A DNA stretch of 64,000 nt from assembly GCF_963576675.1 (NCBI RefSeq), contig NC_088917.1:78850610-78914609 (forward strand), written 5' to 3'. Below the pieces are notes generated by a model, which saw only the letters and a list, made by a program, of their open reading frames with translations, had not been told where the DNA came from and did no database searches. Every line of letters begins with the position of its first letter. Position 1 is the stretch's first letter. Shown piece by piece: positions 1 to 10,248 of the stretch. The DNA comes from Euphorbia lathyris (taxonomy: Eukaryota; Streptophyta; Magnoliopsida; Malpighiales; Euphorbiaceae). The position numbers were made by a program, and so were the translations under genes.

Positions 1-2974
1 TGATGCTGACATGCTTCATTCTGCTATGTTGAATTGGGTTCTTTGAAAGATCAATTGCACTTTTGTTGTCACATTTGACTTCAATTGTCTTTGTTTGAAC
101 ACCATAGTCTTCAAGCTGTTGCTTAATCCATAGGACTTGAGCAACACAATGACCAGCAGCAATGTACTCAACTTCAGTGGTAGACAAGGCTACTGACGCC
201 AGCTTTTTGTTGAACCAGGATATAAGACAGCTTCCTAAGAAGTGACATCCTCCAGAGGTGCTTTTACGTTCCAGCTTATCCCGTCCATAGTCAGCGTCAG
301 TGTATCCGATGAGTGTAAAATCATGAGTATTGGGATACCATAAACCTGCGTTCACTGAGCTTTGCAAATATCTAAGGATTCTTTTTACAGCAATGTAATG
401 AGATTCCTTAGGGTTAGATTGATATCTAGCACAGTAGCATACTGAAAACTGAATGTCAGGTCTACTGGCTGTTAAGTAAAGTAGAGAGCCTATCATACCT
501 CGATATAATTTGCTGTCTACTGACTTACCATTCTCGTCAGCGCAGAGGACAGTGTCAGTGCCCATAGGAGTGGATATTGGCTTGCAATTCTCCAAGTCAT
601 ATTTCTTTAATATCTCCTTGGCATATTTGGCTTGACTGATGAAGATGCCATTCTTTCCTTGTTTAATTTGAAGACCGAGGAAGAAGTTGAGTTCTCCCAT
701 CATGGACATTTCAAACTCAGTCTGCATTTGTTTACTAAACTCCTTGCACATTGATTCGTTAGTTGCACCAAATATTATATCATCAACATAAATTTAGACC
801 AGCAGGGTATCTTTACCCTTTTTCTTAATGAATAAGGTTGTATCAGCTTTGCCCCTGACGTAATTTCTAGTCAGCAGGAAACTGGTCAGCCTCTCATACC
901 AAGCACGTGGTGCTTGCTTGAGGCCGTACAGAGCCTTTTTGAGTTTATAAACGTGGTTAGGGAATTTAGGGTCCTCAAAACCTGGAGGTTGATTAACATA
1001 AACCTCCTCGTTTATAACTCCATTAAGAAATGCACTTTTTACATCCATTTGGAATAATTTAAAGCTCATGTAAGATGCATATGCATATAGAATTCTAATT
1101 GCCTCTAGCCTTGCTACTGGGGCAAAGGTCTCATCGTAGTCAATACCTTCTTGCTGACTGTAGCCCTGAGCTACAAGCCTTGCTTTGTTCCTGACTACAT
1201 TCCCTTGTTCATTCATCTTGTTCCTGAAGACCCATCTTGTTCCAATGGTCTTTTGACTCTTTGGATGAGGCACTAGCTCCCATACATCGTTTCTTCTGAA
1301 TTGATCAAGCTCCTCTTGCATTGCGTTCATCCATAATTTATCGTACTCAGCTTCAGCGAAATTCTTCGGTTCTTGAACTGAGACGAAAGCAACATTGCTG
1401 AGGTACTTCCTGAGTTGATTCCTCGTCATCAGGGTATTCCCAGCAGAATCAAGGATCGCACTCTCTGAGTGCCCTCTTGGGATCCTTATCTCTTTGGGTA
1501 GATTTATGTCTTGTGATGTTTCTGTTTCAACAATCTCTGCAGAAGTAGATGGGTCAGTAAAAGTAATCTTAGGTTCACTCTTACTCTTAGTCAGCCTTTT
1601 CGTGAATGACTCAGTAGCTGGTTCTTGGTCAGCAGTGGTTACTGAGTGTGGATCATCTTCGGTCAGCGGCTGGTATCTACCTGCAGGGTTAGTTTCGTCG
1701 AACTCTACATGTACTGACTCTTCTAAAACTTGAGTTCGATTATTAAAAACTCTGTATGCTTTGCTGTTTGTTGAGTAGCCCAAAAAGATAGCCTCATCAG
1801 CTTTTGAATCAAACTTTGCTAAGCTATCTTTGGTATTTAAAATAAAACATCTACAGCCAAAGGCACGAAAGTATCCAATATTGGGCTTTCGTCCTTTCCA
1901 AAGTTCATAGGGGGTTTTCTTGAGTATAGGTCTAACTAGAGCCCTATTAAGAATATAGCACGCTGTGTTAACAGCCTCTCCCCAAAAATACTTTGGAAGC
2001 CTATGCTCATCCAACATTGTCCTGGCTATTTCAACCAGAGTTCTGTTCTTCCTTTCTACAACCCCATTTTGCTGAGGTGTTCTAGGAGTAGAAAAATTGT
2101 GGTCAATGCCGCTGGCTTCACAGAATTCAACAAACTTTTGGTTTTTGAATTCTCCACCATTATCGCTACGGATGTGAGCTAATTTTAGGTGTTTTTCATT
2201 TTCAATTTTTCTAACCAAATTTGAAAATGTCTCAAAGGTTTCATCCTTGCTGGTCAGCAAGATGACCCACGTATACCGAGAGAAGTCATCTACAATGACC
2301 AAGGAAAATCTTCTTCCACCCAGACTCAGTGGCTGGACTGGACCGAAGAGATCCAAGTGTAGTAACTCTAACGGATGTTTAGTTGAGACAATATTTTTTC
2401 TATGAAAAGATTGTTTGGTTTGTTTTACAGCTTGGCAAGCGTGGCATAGTTGATCTTTTTCAAATTTAAGTTCGGGCAGTCCCTCAACCAATTGCTTTCT
2501 TGCTAATTTGGCCAGGAGGTCCATGCTTACATGACCAAGTCTCCTGTGCCATAGCCAGGAATTCTCTTCCTTTGATACTAAGCACACCGTTTTTGAAAAC
2601 TTTTTCTCTAAGTCTAGCATAAAGACATTATCTATTCGAGGGGCAGTTAAGATTAACCCATTTGTTTTGACCTCGTATATTTTACATCCAGTAGCATCAA
2701 ATATAACTTTTCTCCCATTGTCACATAGTTGAGGTACGCTGAGTAAGTTATATTTGAGTCCGCTGACTAGGGAGACAGATTCAATAGTAGGATTACCTCC
2801 GATGGTTCCTGACCCTACTATCTTTCCCTTCTTGTTGTCTCCAAAACTTACACTTCCTCCTCGTTTACGTTCAAACGTGATGAACTGAGTTTCATCACCC
2901 GTCATATGCCTTGAGCATGCGATGTCAATATACCACATCTTTGACTTCTCGGCACATCTCAGGCTTACCTGCAT
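1..2974 (-). pseudogene. pol: copia pol: protease, integrase, RT, RNase H (broken, partial)
   Basis: The polyprotein would process, integrate and reverse-transcribe the element. From the right: a protease remnant in which the usual DSG or DSA core reads DIA (2921-2938), then the GAG-pre-integrase H-H-C-C region (WLWHRRLGH ... CHAC), the integrase core with [22 protein letters not shown] and [11 protein letters not shown], and the RT start ([21 protein letters not shown]). A stop (TAA) at about 794-796 interrupts the frame just before the RT box YVDDIIFG. The same frame then runs to base 1 through RNase H motifs (SALSTTEVEYIA-type, ASRPDI). One CAA-to-TAA change would explain the stop. The gag-to-pol boundary near 2975-2980 is out of frame. 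The frame starts at an internal Met, so the true pol N-terminus is uncertain. Confidence 0.9.
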
Positions 2975-2979
2975 TGTAA

Positions 2980-4596
2980 CTAGTTACTTTTAGGTACCCA
3001 ATTCTTTTTGGGTCCTTGCTTGTTAGGTGCAACAGGTAAAGCATCATATTTTATTTTATGGCGGCATACATGGACAGTATGGCCATTCTTTCCACAGAAG
3101 TCACAACTGACCTTCTGTTTAGGATGTTTCACTGACTTTTCAGCACCCCAGTGCTGAGCGTGCCAGCACACCTTAGTGGTGTGTCCTAACTTCCCACAAA
3201 AGTCACACTGGACTTTTCGCTGGGGATTCCATCTATGCTGAGTACCTTGGTACTGAGTTCTCAGAGGGCTGTTTCTTTTATTTGGAACCTTTAGTTGGTT
3301 CTGGATAGTTGTGATGTCCTTTCTCAGTTTCTTTGAAACTGACTGGACTTCAGAGACAGACTCATGTATGATCTTCATGTTATCATGCAGAGTTGTATTG
3401 TCTTGAAGAAGGAATCTGAGGTCACTCAGTTTGACCTCTTCCACTTCGTCACAGCGCCTGCTGAGTGCTCTAACTTTCTTATTACACTTCTTGACAAGTG
3501 TGTAGGGATCACTCAGGGCATTAACCATATCGTTTCTGAGCTGGGGAAGAGAAATTACCTAATTTGATTGCTCCTCATCATTTGATGCGACGGATAGGTC
3601 AGTATGCTCAGAGATGCATGGCTCAGCAAGTTCGTCAGCCATAAAGCATATCTTCGCTGACTCGGTGGCCTCAGTTTCTGTGGATGAAGACTCATCACTG
3701 TCACTCCAAGTAGCCACCATTGCCTTCTTCCCGCTCTTCTTGTCTTTCCTCAGTGTGGGGCAGCTTGACTTAATATGGCCAGTTTGATGGCACTCAAAGC
3801 ATGTAATGGGCTTTGAGCTGTCCTTTTTGTATTTGCTGTCACTTGAGTCAGCTTTATACTTATCAAACTTTCTGTAAGGCTTCTTAGCGTATTTGTCATT
3901 TTTCCTGAATAGCCTTTTCATCTTACTTGTGAACATAGCCATCTCCTCATCATCAGTTGAGGTCCCGTTAGTGGAGTCAGCTTTCATGATAAGGGATTTC
4001 TGCTTCTTGTCTTCAGATTTTTCCTTCACCTCGAAGTTCTTCATAGATATCTCATGGGTCAGCAATGAACCGATGAGTTCGTCATATTTGTTGGTGGTTA
4101 AATCCTGAGCTTCCTCAACTGCTGTCTTCTTTGCTTGCCAATCTTTAGGAAGACTCCTGAGTATCTTTTTGACTTGTTCTTCCTCAGTGAAGATTTTTCC
4201 AAGTCTCTTGAGCTCATTAATGATGTTGGTGAACCTTGCATTCATGTCTGAAATGCCCTCATCATTGTTCATCTTGAACAGCTCGTACAGTCTCATATGC
4301 TGATTCACCTTGGACTCCTTTACTTTATTTGTTCCCTCGTAGGTGACTTCCAGCTTTCTCCAGATCTCTTGTGCCGACTCACAACCTGAGATTTTATTAT
4401 ATTCTGCAGCATCGAGCGCACAGTGAAGCATATTGATAGCCGAAGCATGGTTTTGGAGCTTCTTAAGATCATCCTCTGTCCATTTGGCCTCAGCTTTTAC
4501 AACTGTTTGGCCAGCCACAACTTCGACAGGTACAAATGGGCCTTGGACTATAGATAGCCAGGCACTCATGTTTGTGGCCTGAATGAAATTTTTCAT
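2980..4596 (-). pseudogene. gag: copia gag with two zinc knuckles (one in-frame stop)
   Basis: Gag forms the virus-like particle and binds the element RNA. The N-terminal 345 codons (4596-3559) carry the UBN2-type gag fold: HASAINMLHCALDAAEY, EIWRKLEVTYEGT and a first CCHC knuckle, CFECHQTGHIKSSC. After an in-frame TAG (3559-3561) the same frame resumes (3528-2980) with a coiled stretch and two further knuckle-like motifs, CDFCGKLGHTTKVC and CDFCGKNGHTVHVC. The Met start at 4596 is preceded by about 170 bp of leader down from the PBS. The interruption is a point nonsense change, not a frameshift. The repeated knuckles and lysine-rich tail fit RNA binding. Confidence 0.85.
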
Positions 4597-4768
4597 CCTA
4601 TTCTTCCAGAAAGTATAGTTTGACCCGAAGAATAGGGGAGACCTAGTAATGGACAGCCCCTCAGGCAGTATCTGAGTTGTTTGGTTTGCAGGGAGAAACC
4701 GAGTGCTGTTTTCGCCTATGGTAGGGATCAGCTCAAGGTTGTTAGACCTTTTACAGTGAGCTTTTAAA

Positions 4769-4779
4769 CTCTGATACCA
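4769..4779 (-). promoter_or_regulatory. primer binding site (initiator tRNA-Met type)
   Basis: On the minus strand this reads TGGTATCAGAG, the usual plant copia PBS matching the 3' end of initiator tRNA-Met. It lies 2 bp inside the LTR edge at 4782, so minus-strand DNA synthesis of the element to the left would start here. Confidence 0.9.
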
Positions 4780-4781
4780 CT

Positions 4782-6120
4782 TGTTGGTCCCTTGTAAGGT
4801 TGCAAGTATAGTTCCAAGGGGGGGGTTAGGAACTATTTAAACTTTTTTGCAATTAGGGCAGACTTCTTTTTCTAAGGAAAAAGGTTTTAACAGCGGCGCT
4901 GAGTAAACAGCAAGATACTGGCTTAGTCAACTGGTGACTAGGTCAGTTTCTTAGCTTGAGTCAGGAGATAGCACTTAGAGTCTATTCCTGAGCTCAGACG
5001 TTTAACGCGCACAACTCAAACTTGACCTCTTTACTTGGTCAGTTTTTGGTTATTTTAAGCAAGCAATATAAATAAGGAGTTAAAGGTAAGAAATACTTTA
5101 CTCAGCAGATTTATCCAGGTTCGGCTTCTTCTAAGCCTACGTCCTGTCCCCGGAACACGTTCTGAGATTTCGAATCCTCTACTGAGCTCTTTAAAGGTAG
5201 AGCCTCAAACCTTTTACAATCTTAGCAACTGAGTATAACAAGAGTACCTTCCTCTATACCTCTACTCAATCCTAATCTCTCGCTGAGTACTATAACCGAG
5301 TACTCAGCCTCTCCTTTCTAATCTCTAGAAATGATAAGTGTTTTGTCCTATACAAAGATTTGCTAAGACATTTTAGACGATTGAAATAATCACTCTAGAC
5401 TTTTACACAGATATAAGAATTGTAGTGTAAGATTTGCTTTGCTTCTTTGCTTGCAGAACTTGTGTAGAAATTTGGTCAGCGTAATGGCTTGATCAAGTTC
5501 TGTATCGAATGAAGCTTCTGATGGCACTATTTATAGAGACGTCTGGGCATCGGTCATTTCGAATTTCGAAATAACCGTTGGAGGGAAACGGCTACCTGTC
5601 ATTGTCATCCTAACTTGCTCAGAGCTCTCGGCCCATCAGAATTGTGTATCTTCTGTCCTCGGTCAGCTCAGCAGACTGTCTCTCCTTTTATGGTAAAGTC
5701 AACTGGACAGCATACTGTGTCGTCTGAACTTTACCCAAAGTAGAAATACTTTGTCTGGAAGTTTTCATTAGCCAGATGCTGTCTTGTACGCTTTGTCGAG
5801 ACTACTCAGCAGCTTCATCTTGAAGTTGTTCCCGAAGGTCTTCTAGATCCTTCTCTTGCTGAGTTACGTTTTGTCCAAAGCGACATCGTTTTAACAAACG
5901 CGGGCCGAGTTGTACTGAGTTGTTTGACTTGGGCTTTAACACTTGTATTGGACTTGGGCCTTTTAATTCTTGTGTCTTATAAACAGTTTTAACTCAACAT
6001 TGAACAAACACATTAGTATAATAAATCAAAGCATTTAAACTTAGTGTGTTTAGAATATGTATTTCAATTATACTTAAACAATTTTGTCAAATCAAAATTA
6101 TGTGGAAAGGTGTTTCAACA
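4782..6120 (-). repeat. Sirevirus-like LTR, 1339 bp
   Basis: The LTR is bounded by TGTTG at 4782 and CAACA at 6120, a perfect 5-bp inverted terminus. The PBS abuts the left end and a polypurine tract (AAAATGGGGGAG on the minus strand) abuts the right end. So this LTR is at once the 5' LTR of the element at 1-4781 and the 3' LTR of a second copy whose tail occupies 6121-6788. It contains a TATA box at 5527-5536. The words CTGAG, CTCAG and GTCAG are strikingly frequent. Confidence 0.85.
5527..5536 (-). promoter_or_regulatory. LTR TATA box
   Basis: The minus strand reads CTATAAATAG, a strong plant TATA box. It lies about 590 bp inside the LTR (measured from 6120) and is oriented to transcribe the gag and pol to its left. 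The transcription start is not determinable from sequence alone. Confidence 0.6.
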
Positions 6121-6735
6121 AACTCCCCCATTTTGATGTTGGCAAAACTATTCAGCGAAGAACTCAGTATTGAGCTCCCCCATGATAGTTGACCTATTTC
6201 AACTTTAGCAAACTCCCCCGTAAGGGTTGAGCTACTGACTTAGTTTTACTCTAAACATTTAAAGGTTTAATTCGAGTAAGTCTAAGGTCAATTTTTCAGA
6301 TATAGGTCAGCTTATTAAACATATTCTATTTACTCAGTATTAAGCGGAAGGTATAATCATATAGAGTGCGCTGAGTAATTTGTTGTTCAATGAGTTCTTA
6401 ACAGACAATGTTTTATAAGCACATAAGTCAATGTCAAACATGTTATCAGCATTTGATTCAGTCAATAAGATTTATAAGTATAAAACATAGCTGATTTAAT
6501 TGAAGATACGTAATGACTCAGTACACAGTAACATATATCATAACTCAGGAATAGGAATTAAAGATGCAGATATGATATATTGATAGTAGTCAGTGGTTAC
6601 ACAACAAAACTAATAGATAAGGCATATAGATTACATCTGACTTAGTCTATACTGAGCTAGCCTGTCTATTTCTTTTTCTTGTGTTGAGACTGACTTCGCT
6701 CATGCTGAGCTCTAGCTGTTTTATCTTTCTCCCCC
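6121..6735 (-). other. multiple polypurine tracts and 3' non-coding region of a Sirevirus copy
   Basis: On the minus strand GGGGGAG occurs at 6123-6129, 6175-6181, 6213-6219 and 6729-6735, the first one touching the LTR. Repeated polypurine tracts upstream of the 3' LTR are a described Sirevirus feature. The rest is AT-rich DNA with many CTGAG/GTCAG words and no convincing gene except the ORF end at 6666. Confidence 0.65.
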
Positions 6736-6788
6736 GTTTTGTCAGCATCAGGAGGAGGAAGTTTGAAAGCATCAGTTAAGACTTCGCA
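6666..6788 (-). pseudogene. C-terminal end of a lysine-rich 3' ORF (Sirevirus remnant)
   Basis: About 38 codons remain, reading EVLTDAFKLPPPDADK... and ending in KKKK before a stop at 6666. The frame runs rightwards only into antisense of the neighbouring gag, so the true N-terminus was lost at the junction near 6788. Its position between pol and the 3' LTR matches the extra ORF some Sireviruses carry there, but the product is not recognisable and no function is claimed. Confidence 0.4.
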
Positions 6789-6789
6789 T

Positions 6790-8229
6790 ATGCCTACAAG
6801 ATCAGCGAGAATACCGTGTGTCCCTCTTAACCCTGAACTTGAACGTACTCTTCGCAGGAGCAAACAGATTGGAAAACTGAAGCAAGACGAGATCATCGAG
6901 CCTACCAAAATGACTGACAATGAACGGAACACTGAACGGAACAATGAGAACACCGGACCAGAAACTGACACTCGTCTGATGAGTGAGATCCTGGCACCAC
7001 ACCGACACCAGCATCTGTCCGGCATTGCCTCTCCGAATATTCCGGCCAACACATACGAAATCAAGTCGGGCATAATTCACTTGATTCAACAGACCGGATT
7101 GTTTGGAGGGGAGTCACATGAGAGCCCGAATGATCATCTGGATCGCTTCCTAATGTGCACAGACACTGCGAGAACAAACGGGGTTGCCCAAGATGCTGCT
7201 AGGATGAAGTTGTTCCCATTTTCTCTAACTGGGCAAGCTTTGGAATGGCTAAGAACACTGGAGCCCGGATCAATCACAACTTGAGAAGGATTGGAGAAGG
7301 AATTCTTGTCCTACTACTTTCCTCCCTCGAAGACAGCAATGCTCAGGGGTGAGATCACATCCTTCCACCAACCCGAGCACGAAGCGCTCCACACATCTTG
7401 GACCCGATTCAGAAAAATGCTGCACATGTGCCCTCATCATGACATACCCAAGCATCAATTGGTGAGCGTCTTCTATCATGGATTGACACCCACTAACAGG
7501 GCTATTGTAGACTCCGCAGCGGGTGGAGATTTGTTCAGAAAGACAACAATAGAGGCGTATGACATGATTAACGAGCTGGCTAGAAAGAGTGTGCAGTGGC
7601 AAGAGGAGAAACACGCTGGCCCCACAAGGTAGCGGATGTTTGATGTGGAAGAACAAGAACAAAATCAGGGTGTTACGGATTTGAGTAGGAAGATGGACGT
7701 CCTGTTGGCAAAATTCAGCCAACCTCCCACCTGTGTACACTGTGGCGGCGACCACCATAGAAAGGACTGTCAGGCAGGGAGCCCTTTCCCTGGAGATGGG
7801 GTGGAGATGGTCAATTATGTTGGGGGGCAACCGAGGTACAACCAGAACTATAACAACTACAACCCCAACAACCACAACTCCTACAACAACAACAACTATA
7901 GGAGTCCTCAGCACCCGAACCTATCTTACGGGAATTCAAATCAGAATGTGCTTCGACCTCCCAGCGGTTTTGTTCAGGAATATAGAGAGCAGGGGCTTGG
8001 CATGCCCCCATATCAACACCAGAACCAAGGGCCAATGCAACCTCCTAAGGAATTTGACGAGGTGGTTACTCTCTTGAAGGAAATTTCGGCTAGGCTCGCC
8101 AATAATGAAGCTTTCTGCAAGGATCTGAGCAATCAGGTAGCCCAGATCAATAGGGACAGGCAGGAAAGGCCACAAGGTTCTCTCCCAAGTACAACGGAGA
8201 AGAATCCAAAGATCCTGAGAAAGGATTGA
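6790..8229 (+). pseudogene. gag: Athila-like gag (two in-frame stops)
   Basis: The product would be the capsid/nucleocapsid protein of the element. The ATG at 6790 is shared with copy 2. After the N-terminal arm (VPLNPELERTLRRSKQ) come the gag core LTGQALEWLRTLEPGSITT, FLSYYFPPSKTAMLRGEI and FYHGLTPTNRAIVDSAAGGD, one zinc knuckle CVHCGGDHHRKDC, an Asn/Tyr-rich low-complexity stretch and a C-terminal coiled segment (LLKEISARLANNEAF). All parts share one frame, interrupted by stops at 7282-7284 (TGG to TGA relative to copy 2) and 7630-7632 (CAG to TAG). Codon-by-codon similarity to copy 2 shows that it was once coding. Confidence 0.85.
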
Positions 8230-9208
8230 GTAAAGGGGAGAACTCGAGTTCTCCTCGGTTTAAATCCAAAACTTGAACATTTATTTCTGCACCTTTTCTT
8301 TTCTTTTCTTTTTGTTAATTTTGGTTGTTATTTTCATAATTTTCGTTTTGGTAATTAATTTGTCAAGTTTTGCACTCCCCATACTCTAAAAAAACATATA
8401 TATATATTTTCGCCCAGCACCCCAGCTCGGGCGAGCTGGGCTCTGCCGCCCTGCTCGCCCAACCGGTCGGTCGAGCCAGCCAGCTCGGCCGACACAGGGC
8501 CGTTCGGGATTTCTAAAAATCCCGAATTAAAAAAATAAAAAAGATAAGGTTAGGGGATGACTCATCATCCCCTTCCTTACCCCCTTCTTCTTTCTTTCTT
8601 TCTTTCTTTCTTTCATTCCTTTCTTTTTCTTTCACAAACCTAACCCCCCAAATCCTCCATACTAACCCAAATTCAACAACTAAGGTATGGATTCTTACCT
8701 ATTTTTGATTTCTAACATGTTTCTATGTTTAGATTTTAGTTTAGGATGTTAATTTTTGAGATTTGAGATAAACCTAAGTTTTGGGTTTTTTATGTTTTTT
8801 CTCAAATAACTTTTTATTTGCTTTTAATTCTTGACCTTCTTGTAATATATAGTAACATTATGATCAATATGTGGTTTGGGTATGATTTTTGTTCTTAATT
8901 TGTGAATATTTGGAGAAATTGCTCAATTTGGGTAAAATCTCCATTTTATCTCAAAGTTCAACTATTCAGTTTATAGTTGAAAACTTGCCAATGGAATTCT
9001 ATATCACATTCTTAACGCGTTTTGGTCACTGGGCATCCTTGATTTTGCACAAATTTGGAATTACGAGTAAATTACTTAAGGACTGAAAGCTCATGGTTTT
9101 GGTCCCTAAGTTTCTAAGCTATGGTTTATTCCTAATTGTTGGTTGTTTGGAGGTTTATGTTTATGTTTGTGAAGAAATTCTAACTAGTCCGTTTGGTCTA
9201 TCTCTTAG
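8230..9208 (+). other. spacer with GC-rich palindromes, pyrimidine leader and predicted intron
   Basis: About 980 bp between gag and ORF2 contain no gene. A GC-rich block at 8404-8510 is built of GCTCG/CGAGC palindromes. It is followed by a (TTTC)n-rich leader (8585-8640). A predicted intron runs 8685-9208: donor AAG|GTATGG, acceptor CTTAG|GTACT six bases before the ORF2 ATG. The same intron boundaries occur in copy 2, which supports the prediction. Confidence 0.45.
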
Positions 9209-9213
9209 GTACT

Positions 9214-10056
9214 ATGGGTAGGAAAGGCAATGCCAAGATCACGGTTAACAATGAAGCCGACTCTGACGTCAAATTCAGCGATGCCCTCCAAGCTAAGTAT
9301 AATCCCACTTTTGGACTAGTTGATGAGCGTGAGGGGTTGTTGTACGCTCGGTTCTCTAAGCAGGACCTTGCCACTCGAATCATTGTTGATCAGTCATACC
9401 TAGCATCTATTGGCTTGGAAAAGGATTTCAATGAAATCCTAAAATTCCAAGGCTGGTATAAACTGGCCACAAAAGGGACCCTAGTGTATTATAACTTTAC
9501 TATGGAATTTCTGACCACCTTGAAAAAAGAACCGCCCATAGGATCGGGAAAGTATTCCTTCAGACTGAACGGTAGACCCTATCATCTTAGTGACACTGTG
9601 ATAGCAGCCTTACTGGGAGTCTACAACCACCCAGAGGCAGTCTTGGGTTTTGAGGAACCCGTGACACCAGATGACGCTTGGCTCCAATTAACAGGCTCAT
9701 CAGATTATGACTCCCGCACTGCTAGCCCGGTCGCTCTCTTAGACCCATTGTTAAACCTTATACACAAGTTTGTGGCTCACAACTTGCTAGGCAAAAACGA
9801 GAGCAATAAGGTCTCGAGCACGGAATTGCTCATATTGTGGTGTGTAGCTAATCATAAACCCGTTGATAATGTCAAAGCCATCTTTGAAGGCTTTCAAAGC
9901 TAAACAAGTAGAAAACGCAGATCACTTGGTCTTGGACATTTGGTAACCAACTTCCTTGATAACCAATTCAAAAATTTGGAAATCAACGAAGATGGTTTCC
10001 ACCCCACCTTGCTTAACTCCACATTTTTTGGAAGGTCTACTTTTCATGCAGTTTTA
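9214..10056 (+). pseudogene. Athila-type second ORF, copy 1 (stop plus 3' deletion)
   Basis: The ORF begins MGRKGNAKITV and continues with RFSKQDLATRIIVDQSYL, LKFQGWYKL, TMEFLTTLKKEP and FRLNGRPYHLSD, then ASPVALLDPLLNLIHKFVAHNL. The layout resembles the Athila-type ORF found in plant gypsy elements (env-like position, function unknown); this is recognition of style, not a search result. The frame ends at a TAA (9901-9903) where copy 2 has CAA. The frame continues beyond it to about 10056, where a deletion joins it to the 3' region. Confidence 0.7.
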
Positions 10057-10248
10057 AATATGATAATTGAAATGCGGCTTTTGGATATCGTGTCTCTACT
10101 TTGTATTTCCGAATGCATGTAATTACAGATACTCGAAATTGTGTCAAGCACCTAGTCAAATCAGGAGGTTTTCTAGCTTGCTTGTGATTAGGGGTTTAGT
10201 TTTCTAGTTTACTTGGGGACAAGTAAAGTTTTAAGTGCGAGGAGGTTT

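Larger units (their letters stand above)
1..4781 (-). mobile_element. Sirevirus-like Ty1/copia internal region, cut by window edge
   Basis: Reading right to left, the order is LTR, tRNA-Met-type primer binding site, gag, protease, integrase, reverse transcriptase and RNase H, which is the copia order. The element runs off the left edge inside RNase H, so its distal LTR and target duplication are not visible. The Sirevirus-like label rests on the repeated GGGGGAG polypurine tracts beside the LTR and on the integrase style; this is family knowledge plus inference. The copy is defective, with at least two in-frame stops and a gag/pol frame break. Confidence 0.85.

Noticed and set aside
1494..1733. 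Plus-strand open frame over copia pol
   Set aside because: It is a shadow of the real minus-strand pol frame and has no family features.
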